A stretch of 64,000 nt of DNA from CAWINX01 sp963837585 (lineage in GTDB: Bacteria; Actinomycetota; Thermoleophilia; Solirubrobacterales; 70-9), in assembly GCA_963837585.1 (NCBI GenBank), contig CAWINX010000001.1:77124-141123 (forward strand), given 5' to 3'. Numbering within the stretch: the stretch's first letter is position 1; each line of letters opens with the position of its first letter. This document shows, in pieces, positions 47,898-55,736 of the stretch. The notes under the pieces are model-generated. The model was not told the DNA's origin. It ran no database searches and saw only the letters and a program-made list of their open reading frames with translations. The position numbers and the translations under genes were made by a program.

Positions 47898-50129
47898 GTG
47901 GTTAGCGCCGGCTCCTACATCCTCAGCGCCGCCCAGCTGGCCGTCCTCGCCCTGGCTCTCGGCTACAGCGCCTACGCCCTACGCCGCCGCCTCCTACCAG
48001 CCTGGCAAGGCGCCCCAGCCCGCCTGGTAGAGGCAATAGTCGGCATAGCCCTACTGATCTGGCTCAGCGAGCTACTGGGCACCTTCAGCTTCTTCTACTC
48101 CGGGGCCCTGGTCGTTTCGTCCCTTTTGTTGGCCGGGGCGGTCGCCTGGTTCGTTCGTCCCTCGCGCTCAGACAATTCGCTCTTGCCGGGGGGTGGCACT
48201 GTAGGGGGGCCCACCCCTGAGGACGCTTTAGCGACCGGAGGGGGTGGGGGGTCCCCTGCAGTGACAGGACCCGCCGGCCTAAGCGCAATGTCCCTGATCG
48301 CAGTTGCTGTTGTCGGGCTTGTTGTCGCCCATTGGGGCCTGACGACAAAGGACGCCCTGGACCGAGGCATCTTCAACTTCGACTCCCTCTGGTACCACCT
48401 GCCGTTCGCCGTCGACATGGCGCAGAGCCACAGCGTCACCGGGCTGCACTACACCGACACGGTCTTCACCAACTGGCTTTACCCGCAGAACTCCGAGCTG
48501 ATCCACAGCGTCGGGATCCTGCTGACCCACCGCGACACGCTGTCGCTGTTCGTCAACTTCGGTTGGCTGGCGGTCGCCTTCCTCTCGGCCTGGTGCATCG
48601 GCCGCCCCTACGGCCGTCAGCACCTCAGCCTCGTCGCGGCCGCCCTCGTGCTCGAGGCCTACACCTTGGTCGTGCGTGAGCCGGGCGCCGCGAAGAACGA
48701 CGTCGCCACCGCGGCGCTGCTGCTCGCCGCCGTGGCGATTCTGATCAACGCCTGGGAGGGCTCCTCTGGGGAGGGGCGCCGGGGGGCGCTGCCGATCGGC
48801 TGGCCGCTCGCTGCCGCCGGTCTCGCGGTCGGGCTCGCGGCCGGGACGAAGTTCACCGTGATGGCGCTGGCCGCGGCGTTGACCCTGGCGGTCGTGGTTC
48901 TGGCCCCGGTGGGAAGGCGCTGGGCGGCGGCGGGGTGGTGGTTCCTGCCGGCGCTCGCGGGCGGCGCCTTCTGGTATTTGCGCAACCTCGTCGCGGTCGG
49001 CAACCCACTGCCCCAGCTGGAGCACCTGGGCCCGATATCGCTACCGCACCCGGAGCGGCTCCAGACCGCCCGCCCGGACTTCACAGTCGCCCACTACGCG
49101 ACCGACACCGCGGTATGGCGGGATTACTTCGGCCCCGGCCTCCACCACGCATTTGGGGCGCTGTGGCCGCTGCTCGTCGCCGCGGCCGTGCTGGGAGGCC
49201 TGTTGGCTCTGCTTCGGGGTCGGAGCGCGATTGTGCGCTGGATGGGCGGAGCGGCCCTGTTCGGGATGCTCGCCTACGCCTTCACCCCCCTCAGCGCCGC
49301 CGGCGCCGAGGGGGCGCCGGTCGCCTTCGCGATCAACGTGCGCTACGTCATCCCGCCTCTGCTGATCGGCCTGGCGCTGCTGCCCCTGGCGCGGGGACTG
49401 GAAAGCGAGCGGCGCCAGTGGGCCCTGCTCGCTGCGCTCCTCGTCGTCCTCGTCGTCACCGATCGCTCCGACGCGGTGCTGCGCGACCCTGACCGCGTCT
49501 TCGGCGTCCTGCTGGCGGTGGCCCTGGTCGGGATCCCGGCTGCGCTGCTCTACGCACGCGGTCGCGGCGCCCCCACGACCGTCGTCGGTGCCGGATTCGC
49601 GGGCCTCGCGTTAGCCATATTCGCGATCGGCTACCCGATCCAGCGCGACTACCTGCACGACCGCTTTCGCAACGCCGACGCTGCGACCTCCATCCCCGGC
49701 CTGCACCTGGACTCCGCCTACCGCTGGGCGCGGGGGACGAGCGGCCTGCGCATCGGCCTCGCCGGCACCACGGCCGAGTTCAGCCAGTACGGCTTCTACG
49801 GCGCCGACCTCTCCAACCGGGTCGTCCCCCTTGGCGCCAGGGGACCGCACGGCGCCTTCAACGCGATCCCCGACTGTCGCGCGTTCCGCGCCGCGGTCAA
49901 CGACGCCCGGCTCGACTATCTGGTCACTTCACCCTTCCTCAACTTCATCCACCCCGGCGACCCGATCGCCTCGCCCGAGGCGGGCTGGCTGCGCGGCGAG
50001 CGGGCGGTCGTGCCGGTTCGGCGCAGCGGCCAGGTGACGATCTGGCGTATCCGCGGCCGCCTCGACCCCTCGGCCTGCGGCCCGGCCAACGCGCCGCTGC
50101 GTCGCATCCCCAACTCGCCAACCGCCTAA
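47898..50129 (+). CDS. Large polytopic membrane protein (glycosyltransferase-like)
   Basis: 743 residues from GTG 47898, with about 12 predicted membrane helices and a soluble C-terminal domain (about residues 590-740, YGADLSNRVVPLGARG). The pattern of short extracytoplasmic loops, with YHLPFAVDMAQSHSVTGLHY and PNSELIHS-like segments (YPQNSELIHSVGILLTHRDT), resembles ArnT/GT-C glycosyltransferases, so a lipid-sugar transferase is plausible. A 77-base dispersed repeat (48203-48279) is inserted in frame and encodes the Gly/Pro-rich segment GTVGGPTPEDALATGGGGGS. Confidence 0.75.
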   Translation: MVSAGSYILSAAQLAVLALALGYSAYALRRRLLPAWQGAPARLVEAIVGIALLIWLSELLGTFSFFYSGALVVSSLLLAGAVAWFVRPSRSDNSLLPGGGTVGGPTPEDALATGGGGGSPAVTGPAGLSAMSLIAVAVVGLVVAHWGLTTKDALDRGIFNFDSLWYHLPFAVDMAQSHSVTGLHYTDTVFTNWLYPQNSELIHSVGILLTHRDTLSLFVNFGWLAVAFLSAWCIGRPYGRQHLSLVAAALVLEAYTLVVREPGAAKNDVATAALLLAAVAILINAWEGSSGEGRRGALPIGWPLAAAGLAVGLAAGTKFTVMALAAALTLAVVVLAPVGRRWAAAGWWFLPALAGGAFWYLRNLVAVGNPLPQLEHLGPISLPHPERLQTARPDFTVAHYATDTAVWRDYFGPGLHHAFGALWPLLVAAAVLGGLLALLRGRSAIVRWMGGAALFGMLAYAFTPLSAAGAEGAPVAFAINVRYVIPPLLIGLALLPLARGLESERRQWALLAALLVVLVVTDRSDAVLRDPDRVFGVLLAVALVGIPAALLYARGRGAPTTVVGAGFAGLALAIFAIGYPIQRDYLHDRFRNADAATSIPGLHLDSAYRWARGTSGLRIGLAGTTAEFSQYGFYGADLSNRVVPLGARGPHGAFNAIPDCRAFRAAVNDARLDYLVTSPFLNFIHPGDPIASPEAGWLRGERAVVPVRRSGQVTIWRIRGRLDPSACGPANAPLRRIPNSPTA
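48203..48279 (+). repeat. Dispersed two-hairpin repeat, copy B, inside a coding sequence
   Basis: Same architecture as copy A at 212-287: an outer stem CCACCCCT / AGGGGGTGG with one bulge, inner CGC-TTTA-GCG, then GGTCCCCTG / CAGGACC. The stem bases differ from copy A but remain paired. It interrupts the coding sequence of the membrane protein without breaking the frame. Confidence 0.8.
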
Positions 50130-50139
50130 CCTGCGCCAG

Positions 50140-50469
50140 GTGGGCTATCCGCTCGAGAACGCGCTCTTTCAGTGGGAGGAGGGGTGGCGCGCCCTCCAGG
50201 ACCTACGCGACGATCCGGCGGAGCGCCGTCGCGCCGACCGCGTCGTCGCCGCGGTGCGCGAGGAGCTGCGGCGGCAGATCGGCCCGACCTTCAGCGCCGA
50301 CGAGCTGGCAGAGCTGTACGGGCGGGGCACCGACTGGTGCCTTCGGGTCGCCCTCGATGCCGCTCCGGCCCTGGCTTCGGACCCGCAGTCGATCGCCGAC
50401 GCGGCCTTCTGGCTGTATCTGCGCGGGGCCGGCGATTTCGCCGGCGGACGGCGCCTCAGCGTCGACTGA
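50140..50469 (+). CDS. Conserved small helical protein
   Basis: 109 residues, GTG start (the frame reads GYPLENALFQWEEGWRAL after it). It is almost all helix, with a central RRQIGPTFSADELAELYGRG and TDWCLRVALDAAPALASDPQ. No membrane segment and no known motif. It lies 11 bases after the large membrane protein and probably shares its transcript. Function unknown. Confidence 0.7.
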   Translation: MGYPLENALFQWEEGWRALQDLRDDPAERRRADRVVAAVREELRRQIGPTFSADELAELYGRGTDWCLRVALDAAPALASDPQSIADAAFWLYLRGAGDFAGGRRLSVD

Positions 50470-50475
50470 GGTCGG

Positions 50476-51058
50476 TCAGTCGTCGCTGCCGGCGTCGCCC
50501 GGCTCGGGCGTTCCGGGGCGGCGGATCACGATCTGGTCCGGGTCGATCCGAACCGTCACCTCGCGCTGCCCGGCCCAATGCTCCGCGTAGACCGGGTTGT
50601 CCTTGACCGAGGGGTCGAGCCAGAGGCCGTAGCCGTCCTTCTCGCCATGGTCGAAGGCCGCTTCAAGCTCTTTGCGCCGGCCGCGACCGCCGCGCCGTCC
50701 GCGGCGACGCCTGCGTTTCGGGCGCGCCTCGCCGGTCTTCTCGCCGGCTTCGCCGTCCGTCAGCGTCGGTTTCGTCGTCGGAGTCCTCGGCGGCATCGGG
50801 CGCTTCCGCCGGTTCCTCCTCCTCAGCTTCAGCCTCCTCGGCCGTGGCCGCCTCGATCTCGGCCTCGATCTCGTCGCGGAGGTCGACATCCTGTGAGCCG
50901 GTGTCCTCGCCGTCGGCATTGAGGTCGTGCTGCTTGCGGAACTCGCGCAGCTCCGAGGCACTCACCTCAAGCTGGTGGGCGATCCACGCGTCGGTCCGCC
51001 CCTGGCGTACCCAGGCGCGGATCTGGTTGAGCTGCGGCTTCAGTGAACGTCGGGCCAT
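50476..51058 (-). CDS. HTH-containing protein with acidic and basic linkers, frame break inside
   Basis: About 193 residues. The N-terminus resembles a small DNA-binding helix-turn-helix (RAWVRQGRTDAWIAHQLEVS, ASELREFRKQHDLNADGE). An acidic stretch follows (EIEAEIEAATAEEAEAEEEE), then a very basic one (RPKRRRRRGRRGGRGRRKEL). A compact C-terminal segment ends it (FDHGEKDGYGLWLDPSVKDN, REVTVRIDPDQIVIRRPG). A one-base change near 50755 joins the two halves. The domain mix suggests a nucleic-acid-binding protein. I do not recognise the family. Confidence 0.68.
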
Positions 51059-51125
51059 CGGCGCGCGAGTCTATTCAACCGGCGGGGTGGGCCGCCTTCA
51101 GGCGTGGACCGCCTCCGGCCGGCAT

Positions 51126-51365
51126 TCAGGCCATCAGGAAGGCGAGCGCCTCGAACATCGCGACGACGACGACAACTACGGTCACGGTGAGGCAGACGGC
51201 GAGGACGCTGAACCTCACCTTGCCCTGCTGTTCGGTGCGGTCGATGCGACGGGCCCGCGAGCGGTTCGCGGCACGGCGCCGCAGCTGCTCGCGGCGACGG
51301 CGTTCGAGGTCCGTCTCCTGCTCGAAGGCGGTCTCGAACTGGGAGATGCTCTGGCGCATTCGCAT
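51126..51365 (-). CDS. Small C-tail-anchored membrane protein
   Basis: 79 residues. A charged coiled-coil-like N-terminal part (ISQFETAFEQETDLERRRRE, QLRRRAANRSRARRIDR) is followed by one membrane helix at the C-terminus (FSVLAVCLTVTVVVVVVAMF). The protein would sit in the membrane with its helix bundle in the cytoplasm. Function unknown. ATG 51365 is chosen because it starts the conserved-looking charged part; ATG 51407 is a longer option. Confidence 0.62.
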   Translation of the reverse strand: MRMRQSISQFETAFEQETDLERRRREQLRRRAANRSRARRIDRTEQQGKVRFSVLAVCLTVTVVVVVVAMFEALAFLMA

Positions 51366-51453
51366 AGTTCGGGTGGCCCGGGGGCCGCGGGCACCGTAGC
51401 AAAGCATCGTCAGACCCGCGAAGGGGAAAAGTGACGAACCGCACGATTCCAGG

Positions 51454-52014
51454 TCAGCTCGGGCAGGCGCCCCAGAGTCCGCGGCCCGCCTTCGCCGCAG
51501 CCAGCGCGAGGCGTCGGAAGAGCGGCGCGAAACGGTCGTTCGGCGGGATCGTCAGCGTCCGGGCGAATCCGCGCCGCACCAGGATCGCGTTGACGAAGCG
51601 CCGGCCGAGGTGGACGTAGGCGAGCAGCCGCCCGTAGATATCGCGGCGCTCGACGCCGAAGTCGAGGTGGACGCGCCGATGCTCGACCAGCTGGTGGTCG
51701 AAGGCCGAGGCGCGCGGTCCGAAGCACTGCACCGGCGTGTCGGGCTTAACCGTCTCCGGCGTGTCGACGCCGATGTAGCGGACGGCCTCCTCATGCCCGT
51801 CAAATCGCACCTCGATCGTGTCGCCATCGACCACTCGGCTCACGTAGGCGGCGGCGCTCGCCGGTCCCGTCGCGCCACCGTCCCCAGCCTCCCAGGGCCG
51901 CACCACGACCAGCGCCACGGCAACGACGATCACGGCGCTGCCGATCCACCCTCCCCCCGACCACCGGCTCGACCGCCCTCGCCCTGACCGCTCTCGCCTC
52001 GAATGCGCGCTCAC
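51454..52014 (-). CDS. Secreted or anchored thermonuclease-family protein (SNase)
   Basis: 186 residues with an N-terminal membrane/signal helix (GSAVIVVAVALVVVRPWEAG). The SNase OB-fold carries YVSRVVDGDTIEVRFDGHEE (metal/phosphate Asp), VRYIGVDTPETVKPDTPVQC (catalytic Arg-Asp-Thr), RDIYGRLLAYVHLGRRFVNA and FARTLTIPPNDRFAPLFRRL. It should degrade DNA or RNA outside the membrane. A tandem pair of 47-bp inverted repeats lies in its upstream region. Confidence 0.88.
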   Translation of the reverse strand: MSAHSRRERSGRGRSSRWSGGGWIGSAVIVVAVALVVVRPWEAGDGGATGPASAAAYVSRVVDGDTIEVRFDGHEEAVRYIGVDTPETVKPDTPVQCFGPRASAFDHQLVEHRRVHLDFGVERRDIYGRLLAYVHLGRRFVNAILVRRGFARTLTIPPNDRFAPLFRRLALAAAKAGRGLWGACPS

Positions 52015-52057
52015 ACATGCTCAAGTCCCGAGCGAGCCCAATCTCTCCCCCCCCACT

Positions 52058-52104
52058 CGGTGTAACGCGTAAGTGGGCTGTGGGGCCGCCAACGCGTTAC
52101 ACCG
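52058..52104. repeat. 47-bp hairpin unit 1
   Basis: CGGTGTAACGCGT (52058-52070) and its exact complement at 52092-52104. The right arm is preceded by GGCCGCC, as in unit 2. Unit 1 lies between the class I aldolase (ends 52271) and the thermonuclease start (52014). Confidence 0.8.
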
Positions 52105-52130
52105 TCAATTCGGCGGGTTGCTTCCATGCC

Positions 52131-52177
52131 CGGTGTAACGCGTTGGTGCTCTGACAGGCCGCCAACGCGTTACACCG
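52131..52177. repeat. 47-bp hairpin unit 2
   Basis: CGGTGTAACGCGTTGG (52131-52146) pairs perfectly with CCAACGCGTTACACCG (52162-52177). Its right half repeats that of unit 1 (GCCGCCAACGCGTTACACCG). The two unit starts are 73 bp apart. This could be a pair of operators, a double terminator for the aldolase gene, or a short repeat family. Confidence 0.8.
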
Positions 52178-52270
52178 TGATAGCGGCGCTCGACGCGTCG
52201 TGTCAGGCGGACGGCGGGACCGCGCTCATCCGCTCCATTTGAGCGCCCGGATATGTGCCCCGGCCCGACG

Positions 52271-53188
52271 CTACGGAGTGCGGCGCACGTTGGAGAGCAG
52301 TGTCTCCTTGATCTGGCCGATGATCTCCAGGGCGTCGTCCCACTCACGCTGCCAGACGTTGCGTCCGAAGATCACTCCGGAGCCGCCCGCCCCCATCACG
52401 TCGCGGGTGTTCTGCAGGACGGTTTCGTCGTCGGTCTTTGACCCGCCCGAGAGGACGACGAGGGCGCGGCCCGCGGACTCGACGCAATGGCGAATCGCCT
52501 CCGCCTGGTCGACCTCCATCTCGTTGTAGGGGGCCGGTGCGTCCTTGTCCTTGTCGGAGAACTTCGGCATGTTGAGCTTGACCACGTCGGCGCCCATCTC
52601 CATCGCCATCCGCGCCGCGTAGTCGATCGCGTAGAAGGAGCCGGCGCCGCCCTTGGCGTCGATCGCCTCGCCGCGTGGGTATGACCAGACGACCAGCGGC
52701 ATCCCGAAGCGGTCGCAGTCCTGGCGCACCCCCCGCAGCTGGGCGAGGTCCTCGTCCTGGCGCGGCGAGCCCACGTACAGCGTGTAGCCGACCGCGTCGG
52801 CGCCGAGCCGCACCGCGTCTTCGACGCTCGCGTTGCAGGTCGACAGGGCCTTTGCCGAGGACGGCACGTCGGTCTTGCCGTTGACCTTGAGGATCAACGG
52901 CACCCGCCCGGCGTAGTCCGGGTAGTACTTCTCGGCCATCCCGATCTGGCAGGCCAGCGCCGAGTAGCCGGCCTCGGCGGCGAGCCGGAACTGGTAGTCG
53001 GGGTCCTTGGAGGCCGGGTTGGGGAAGAAGTCCCGCGGGCCGTGCTCAATGCCCTGGTCGATCGGCAGCAGCATCAGCGTCCCGTTGCCGGGGCCGAACT
53101 CGAACAGCAGCCGGTGCAGACGGGCGCGTTTGCCGGGGGGCAGGACCGCCAGCAGTGACTTCTGCTCGCTCAGGCTCTTCACTTCCAC
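52271..53188 (-). CDS. Class I fructose-bisphosphate aldolase, DhnA/archaeal type
   Basis: 305 residues from GTG 53188, with SD GGAGGAAAC before it. LLPIDQGIEHGPRDFFPNPA is the conserved opening. LILKVNGKTDVPSSAKA, ADAVGYTLYVGSPRQDEDLA and GADVVKLNMPKFSD (candidate Schiff-base Lys region) follow, with VVLSGGSKTDDETVLQNTRD and GVIFGRNVWQRE as the phosphate-binding end. It is a metal-free aldolase of glycolysis or gluconeogenesis. The DhnA type in a bacterium of this kind fits a deep actinobacterial lineage. It is divergent from the zinc-ribbon gene. Confidence 0.93.
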   Translation of the reverse strand: MEVKSLSEQKSLLAVLPPGKRARLHRLLFEFGPGNGTLMLLPIDQGIEHGPRDFFPNPASKDPDYQFRLAAEAGYSALACQIGMAEKYYPDYAGRVPLILKVNGKTDVPSSAKALSTCNASVEDAVRLGADAVGYTLYVGSPRQDEDLAQLRGVRQDCDRFGMPLVVWSYPRGEAIDAKGGAGSFYAIDYAARMAMEMGADVVKLNMPKFSDKDKDAPAPYNEMEVDQAEAIRHCVESAGRALVVLSGGSKTDDETVLQNTRDVMGAGGSGVIFGRNVWQREWDDALEIIGQIKETLLSNVRRTP

Positions 53189-53278
53189 TCGGTTTCCTCC
53201 TCGAAGACGGGTGCGCCCGCAGTATGCCACCGGGAGCAGTTTCGGGTGCCCGGTCGGGCCGGTTATCCTCGACTGACC

Positions 53279-54047
53279 ATGAGCGAGACTGAGCTCAGCG
53301 TCATCTGCAAGAACTGCGGCTCCGAGGTCAGTCCCTACGTCACCGAGTGCCCCTACTGCGGGGCGCGGTTGCGCAAGCGGGCGCCGAAGCTGGAGCGACG
53401 CGGCGACGCGCTCGAGGCGAAGCTCTCGGGGCGGGCGCGACGCCTGCGCCTCCCGCGCCGCCGCCGCAGCGGGGGAGAGGCGCGCCCCTGGCGCCCCTAC
53501 GCGACCCTCGCCGCGATCCTCGGCCCGGCCGCGCTGCTCCTCGTCCAGAAGGCGACCGGCGACTCCCTCGCCACCTTCGGCGGCCTGATCGTCCCCTACG
53601 AAGGGAGGCTGGTGGCGGTTCCTCACCGCGCCCTTCGCCTACGTCGACATCGGCTACATGTTCGTCGTCGCGGTCGCCCTGGCGATCTTCTCGATCGGCC
53701 TCGAGCGACGCCTCGGCAGCTTCGCCACCGCGCTGCTGCTGATCGCCTGCGGCTCGCTGGGGATGCTCGTCGCCGGCGGCATCGCCGACGCCCAGGGCGA
53801 GATCACGGTGATCGCCGGCGGCAACGGCGTCGCGCTCGGCGCGCTCGCCGCCTGGTTCGCGATCCGCCGCGCCGAGGTCCACGGCGCGATCGACGACGAC
53901 TTCGACGCGGTCGCCGTCGCGGTCGCCGCCGCAGTCCTGCTGATGCTGCCGATCTTCGCCTCGACCGCCAACGTCTTTGCCGGCCTGGTCGGCGGCGCGG
54001 TCGGCGGCCTGGCCGGGCTGGCGGCCTCGGCGGTGCGCGGCGAGTAG
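53279..54047 (+). CDS. Zinc-ribbon plus rhomboid-like membrane protein, frame break inside
   Basis: About 256 residues. An N-terminal zinc ribbon (ICKNCGSEVSPYVTECPYCG, two CxxC pairs) is followed by a basic linker and a six-helix bundle. The helices carry WWRFLTAPFAYVDIGYM, SIGLERRLGSFATALLLIAC and GGNGVALGALAAWF. This matches the rhomboid layout (WR motif, ER-like loop, GxSG loop), but the usual catalytic Ser is replaced by Asn (GGNG), so it is probably a pseudo-protease. A one-base change near 53605 restores the frame. Confidence 0.72.
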
Positions 54048-54124
54048 TCGTCGCGGATGCGAGAGTGGCGCCGGCCGAGCGGAATAGGACTGCGTAGAAC
54101 GGCAACGACGAAAGGAATTCGCGA

Positions 54125-54844
54125 ATGGAGATCCAGTTTCACGGCCACTCTTGCTTCAGCCTCATCGACGGTGAGGCAAAGGTTCTGGTCGATCCCTTTC
54201 TGAAACCGAACAACCCGGCGGCGGTTGTCAGCGCCGATGAGGTCGACGCGACGCACGTCTTGATCACCCATGGCCACGTCGACCACTGCGCCGACGCCGC
54301 CGCCGTCGCAAAGCGCTGTGGCTCATCCTGCGTGGCGATCGTCGAGCTGGCCAACTGGCTCGGCGAGCAGGGGGTCGAGGACGTCGCCGACCCCAACCTC
54401 GGCGGCACGGTCCCCTTCGACTGGGGCTGGGTGAAGCTGGTCCCCGCCTGGCACACCAGCACGATCGCCGGCAACTCCGAGGCGCCCTACAGCGCCACCG
54501 CGGGCGGCACCTCACTCGGCACCGCGGCCGGCCTGGTGATCGAGATCGGCGGCATCACCGTCTACCACGCCGGCGACACCTGCCTGTTCGGGGACATGGG
54601 CCTGATCGCCGAGCGCAACCCGGTCGACGTCGCCCTTTTGCCGATCGGCGGCCACTACACGATGGACCGCCACGACGCCGCCTACGCCGCCGGCCTGATC
54701 GGCGCCGCCACGGTGATCCCGATGCACTACGACACCTTCCCGCCGATCGAGACCGACGCCGCCGCCTTCAAGGACGAGGTCGAGTCGCGCACCGCCTCGC
54801 AGGTCGTTCTCCTCTCACCTGGAGAGTCGCATGTCATCGGCTGA
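54125..54844 (+). CDS. UPF0173 metal-dependent hydrolase (metallo-beta-lactamase fold)
   Basis: 239 residues. HxHxDH motif as HVLITHGHVDHCADAAAV. IQFHGHSCFSLI and VLVDPFLKPNN mark the family start. GGITVYHAGDTCLFGDMGLI and LLPIGGHYTMDRHDAAYAAG, then PMHYDTFPPI, complete the metal site. Substrate unknown. Its last 14 bases overlap the start of the R2-like gene, so the two are almost certainly co-translated. Confidence 0.93.
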   Translation: MEIQFHGHSCFSLIDGEAKVLVDPFLKPNNPAAVVSADEVDATHVLITHGHVDHCADAAAVAKRCGSSCVAIVELANWLGEQGVEDVADPNLGGTVPFDWGWVKLVPAWHTSTIAGNSEAPYSATAGGTSLGTAAGLVIEIGGITVYHAGDTCLFGDMGLIAERNPVDVALLPIGGHYTMDRHDAAYAAGLIGAATVIPMHYDTFPPIETDAAAFKDEVESRTASQVVLLSPGESHVIG

Positions 54845-55736
54845 GCGGACAAAGCGCGAGGACTTCCAGGCCACCGCCGACCCGGCGCTGAACGAGGCGG
54901 CCGACCACACCGCCGACGTCAAGCTGCTCACCTACGAGGAGCTGTACTCGCTCTGGGAGCGCCAGCAGTGGCAGACCCAGGAGCTCGACTTCTCCAAGGA
55001 CCGCGAGGACTGGCAGGGCTTCAGCGAGGAGGAGCGCTTCCAGCGCATGTACGGGCTCTCGTCCTTCTTCATCGGCGAGCAGAAGGTGGCGGAGGAGCTG
55101 GGGCCGATCATGCGCGCCGCTCCGACCGAGGACCAGCGCATCTTCCTCTGCACGCAGATCGCCGACGAGGCGCGCCACGTGCGCTTCTTCGAGCGCTTCT
55201 ACCGCGAGGTCGGGGTGCTCGAGTCCGACGGGCTGCACGAGATGCTGGCCGAGACCTCCGAGCACCTCAACGACAATTTCGGCCGCCTCTTCGACGAGAT
55301 GCTGAAGGCGCGCACCGACCGCCTCTCCGCCGAGCCCGAGGACACCGAGGCGCTGGTCGAGGCGATCACCCTCTACCACATGGTCATCGAGGGGATGCTG
55401 GCCCTCACCGGGCAGCACTTCATCATGGACTACAACGAGAGCGAGGGGACCCTGCCGGGATTCGTCGAGGGCTTCCAGAAAGTCGCCCGAGACGAGCACC
55501 GCCACGTCGCCTTCGGCTCCGTCTTCCTGCGCGACGCGGCGAGCGAGGACGACCGCTACAAGAAAGCGATCCAGCGCACCCTCGAGGAGTCGCTGCCGGT
55601 TGCCGACGGCGTCCTCTCACCGCCCTGGGTCAACGAGGACACCGACTGGGAGCTGTTCGGCTACACGCTCGAGGACACGCGCAAGTTCGCCGGCACCTGC
55701 CTGATGCGCCGCCTCAAAGTGATCGGCCTGGGCTGA
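54831..55736 (+). CDS. R2-like ferritin-type protein (single domain)
   Basis: 301 residues, about the length of one R2 bundle. Metal ligands are complete: FFIGEQKVAEEL (Glu), ADEARHVRFF (Glu-x-x-His), VIEGMLALTGQHF (Glu) and ARDEHRHVAFGSVF (Glu-x-x-His). ELDFSKDREDWQGFSEEERF also occurs nearly unchanged in the SCP2 fusion protein at 9674, so they are paralogues. No ribonucleotide-reductase R1 gene is near, so an R2-like oxidase is more likely than NrdB. ATG 54831 has GGAG at good spacing. It is convergent with the sigma gene. Confidence 0.88.
   Translation: MSSAERTKREDFQATADPALNEAADHTADVKLLTYEELYSLWERQQWQTQELDFSKDREDWQGFSEEERFQRMYGLSSFFIGEQKVAEELGPIMRAAPTEDQRIFLCTQIADEARHVRFFERFYREVGVLESDGLHEMLAETSEHLNDNFGRLFDEMLKARTDRLSAEPEDTEALVEAITLYHMVIEGMLALTGQHFIMDYNESEGTLPGFVEGFQKVARDEHRHVAFGSVFLRDAASEDDRYKKAIQRTLEESLPVADGVLSPPWVNEDTDWELFGYTLEDTRKFAGTCLMRRLKVIGLG

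Noticed and set aside
54831..55736. Ribonucleotide reductase NrdB
   Set aside because: No R1 gene nearby, and the close paralogue carries an SCP2 domain, which fits R2-like oxidases better.
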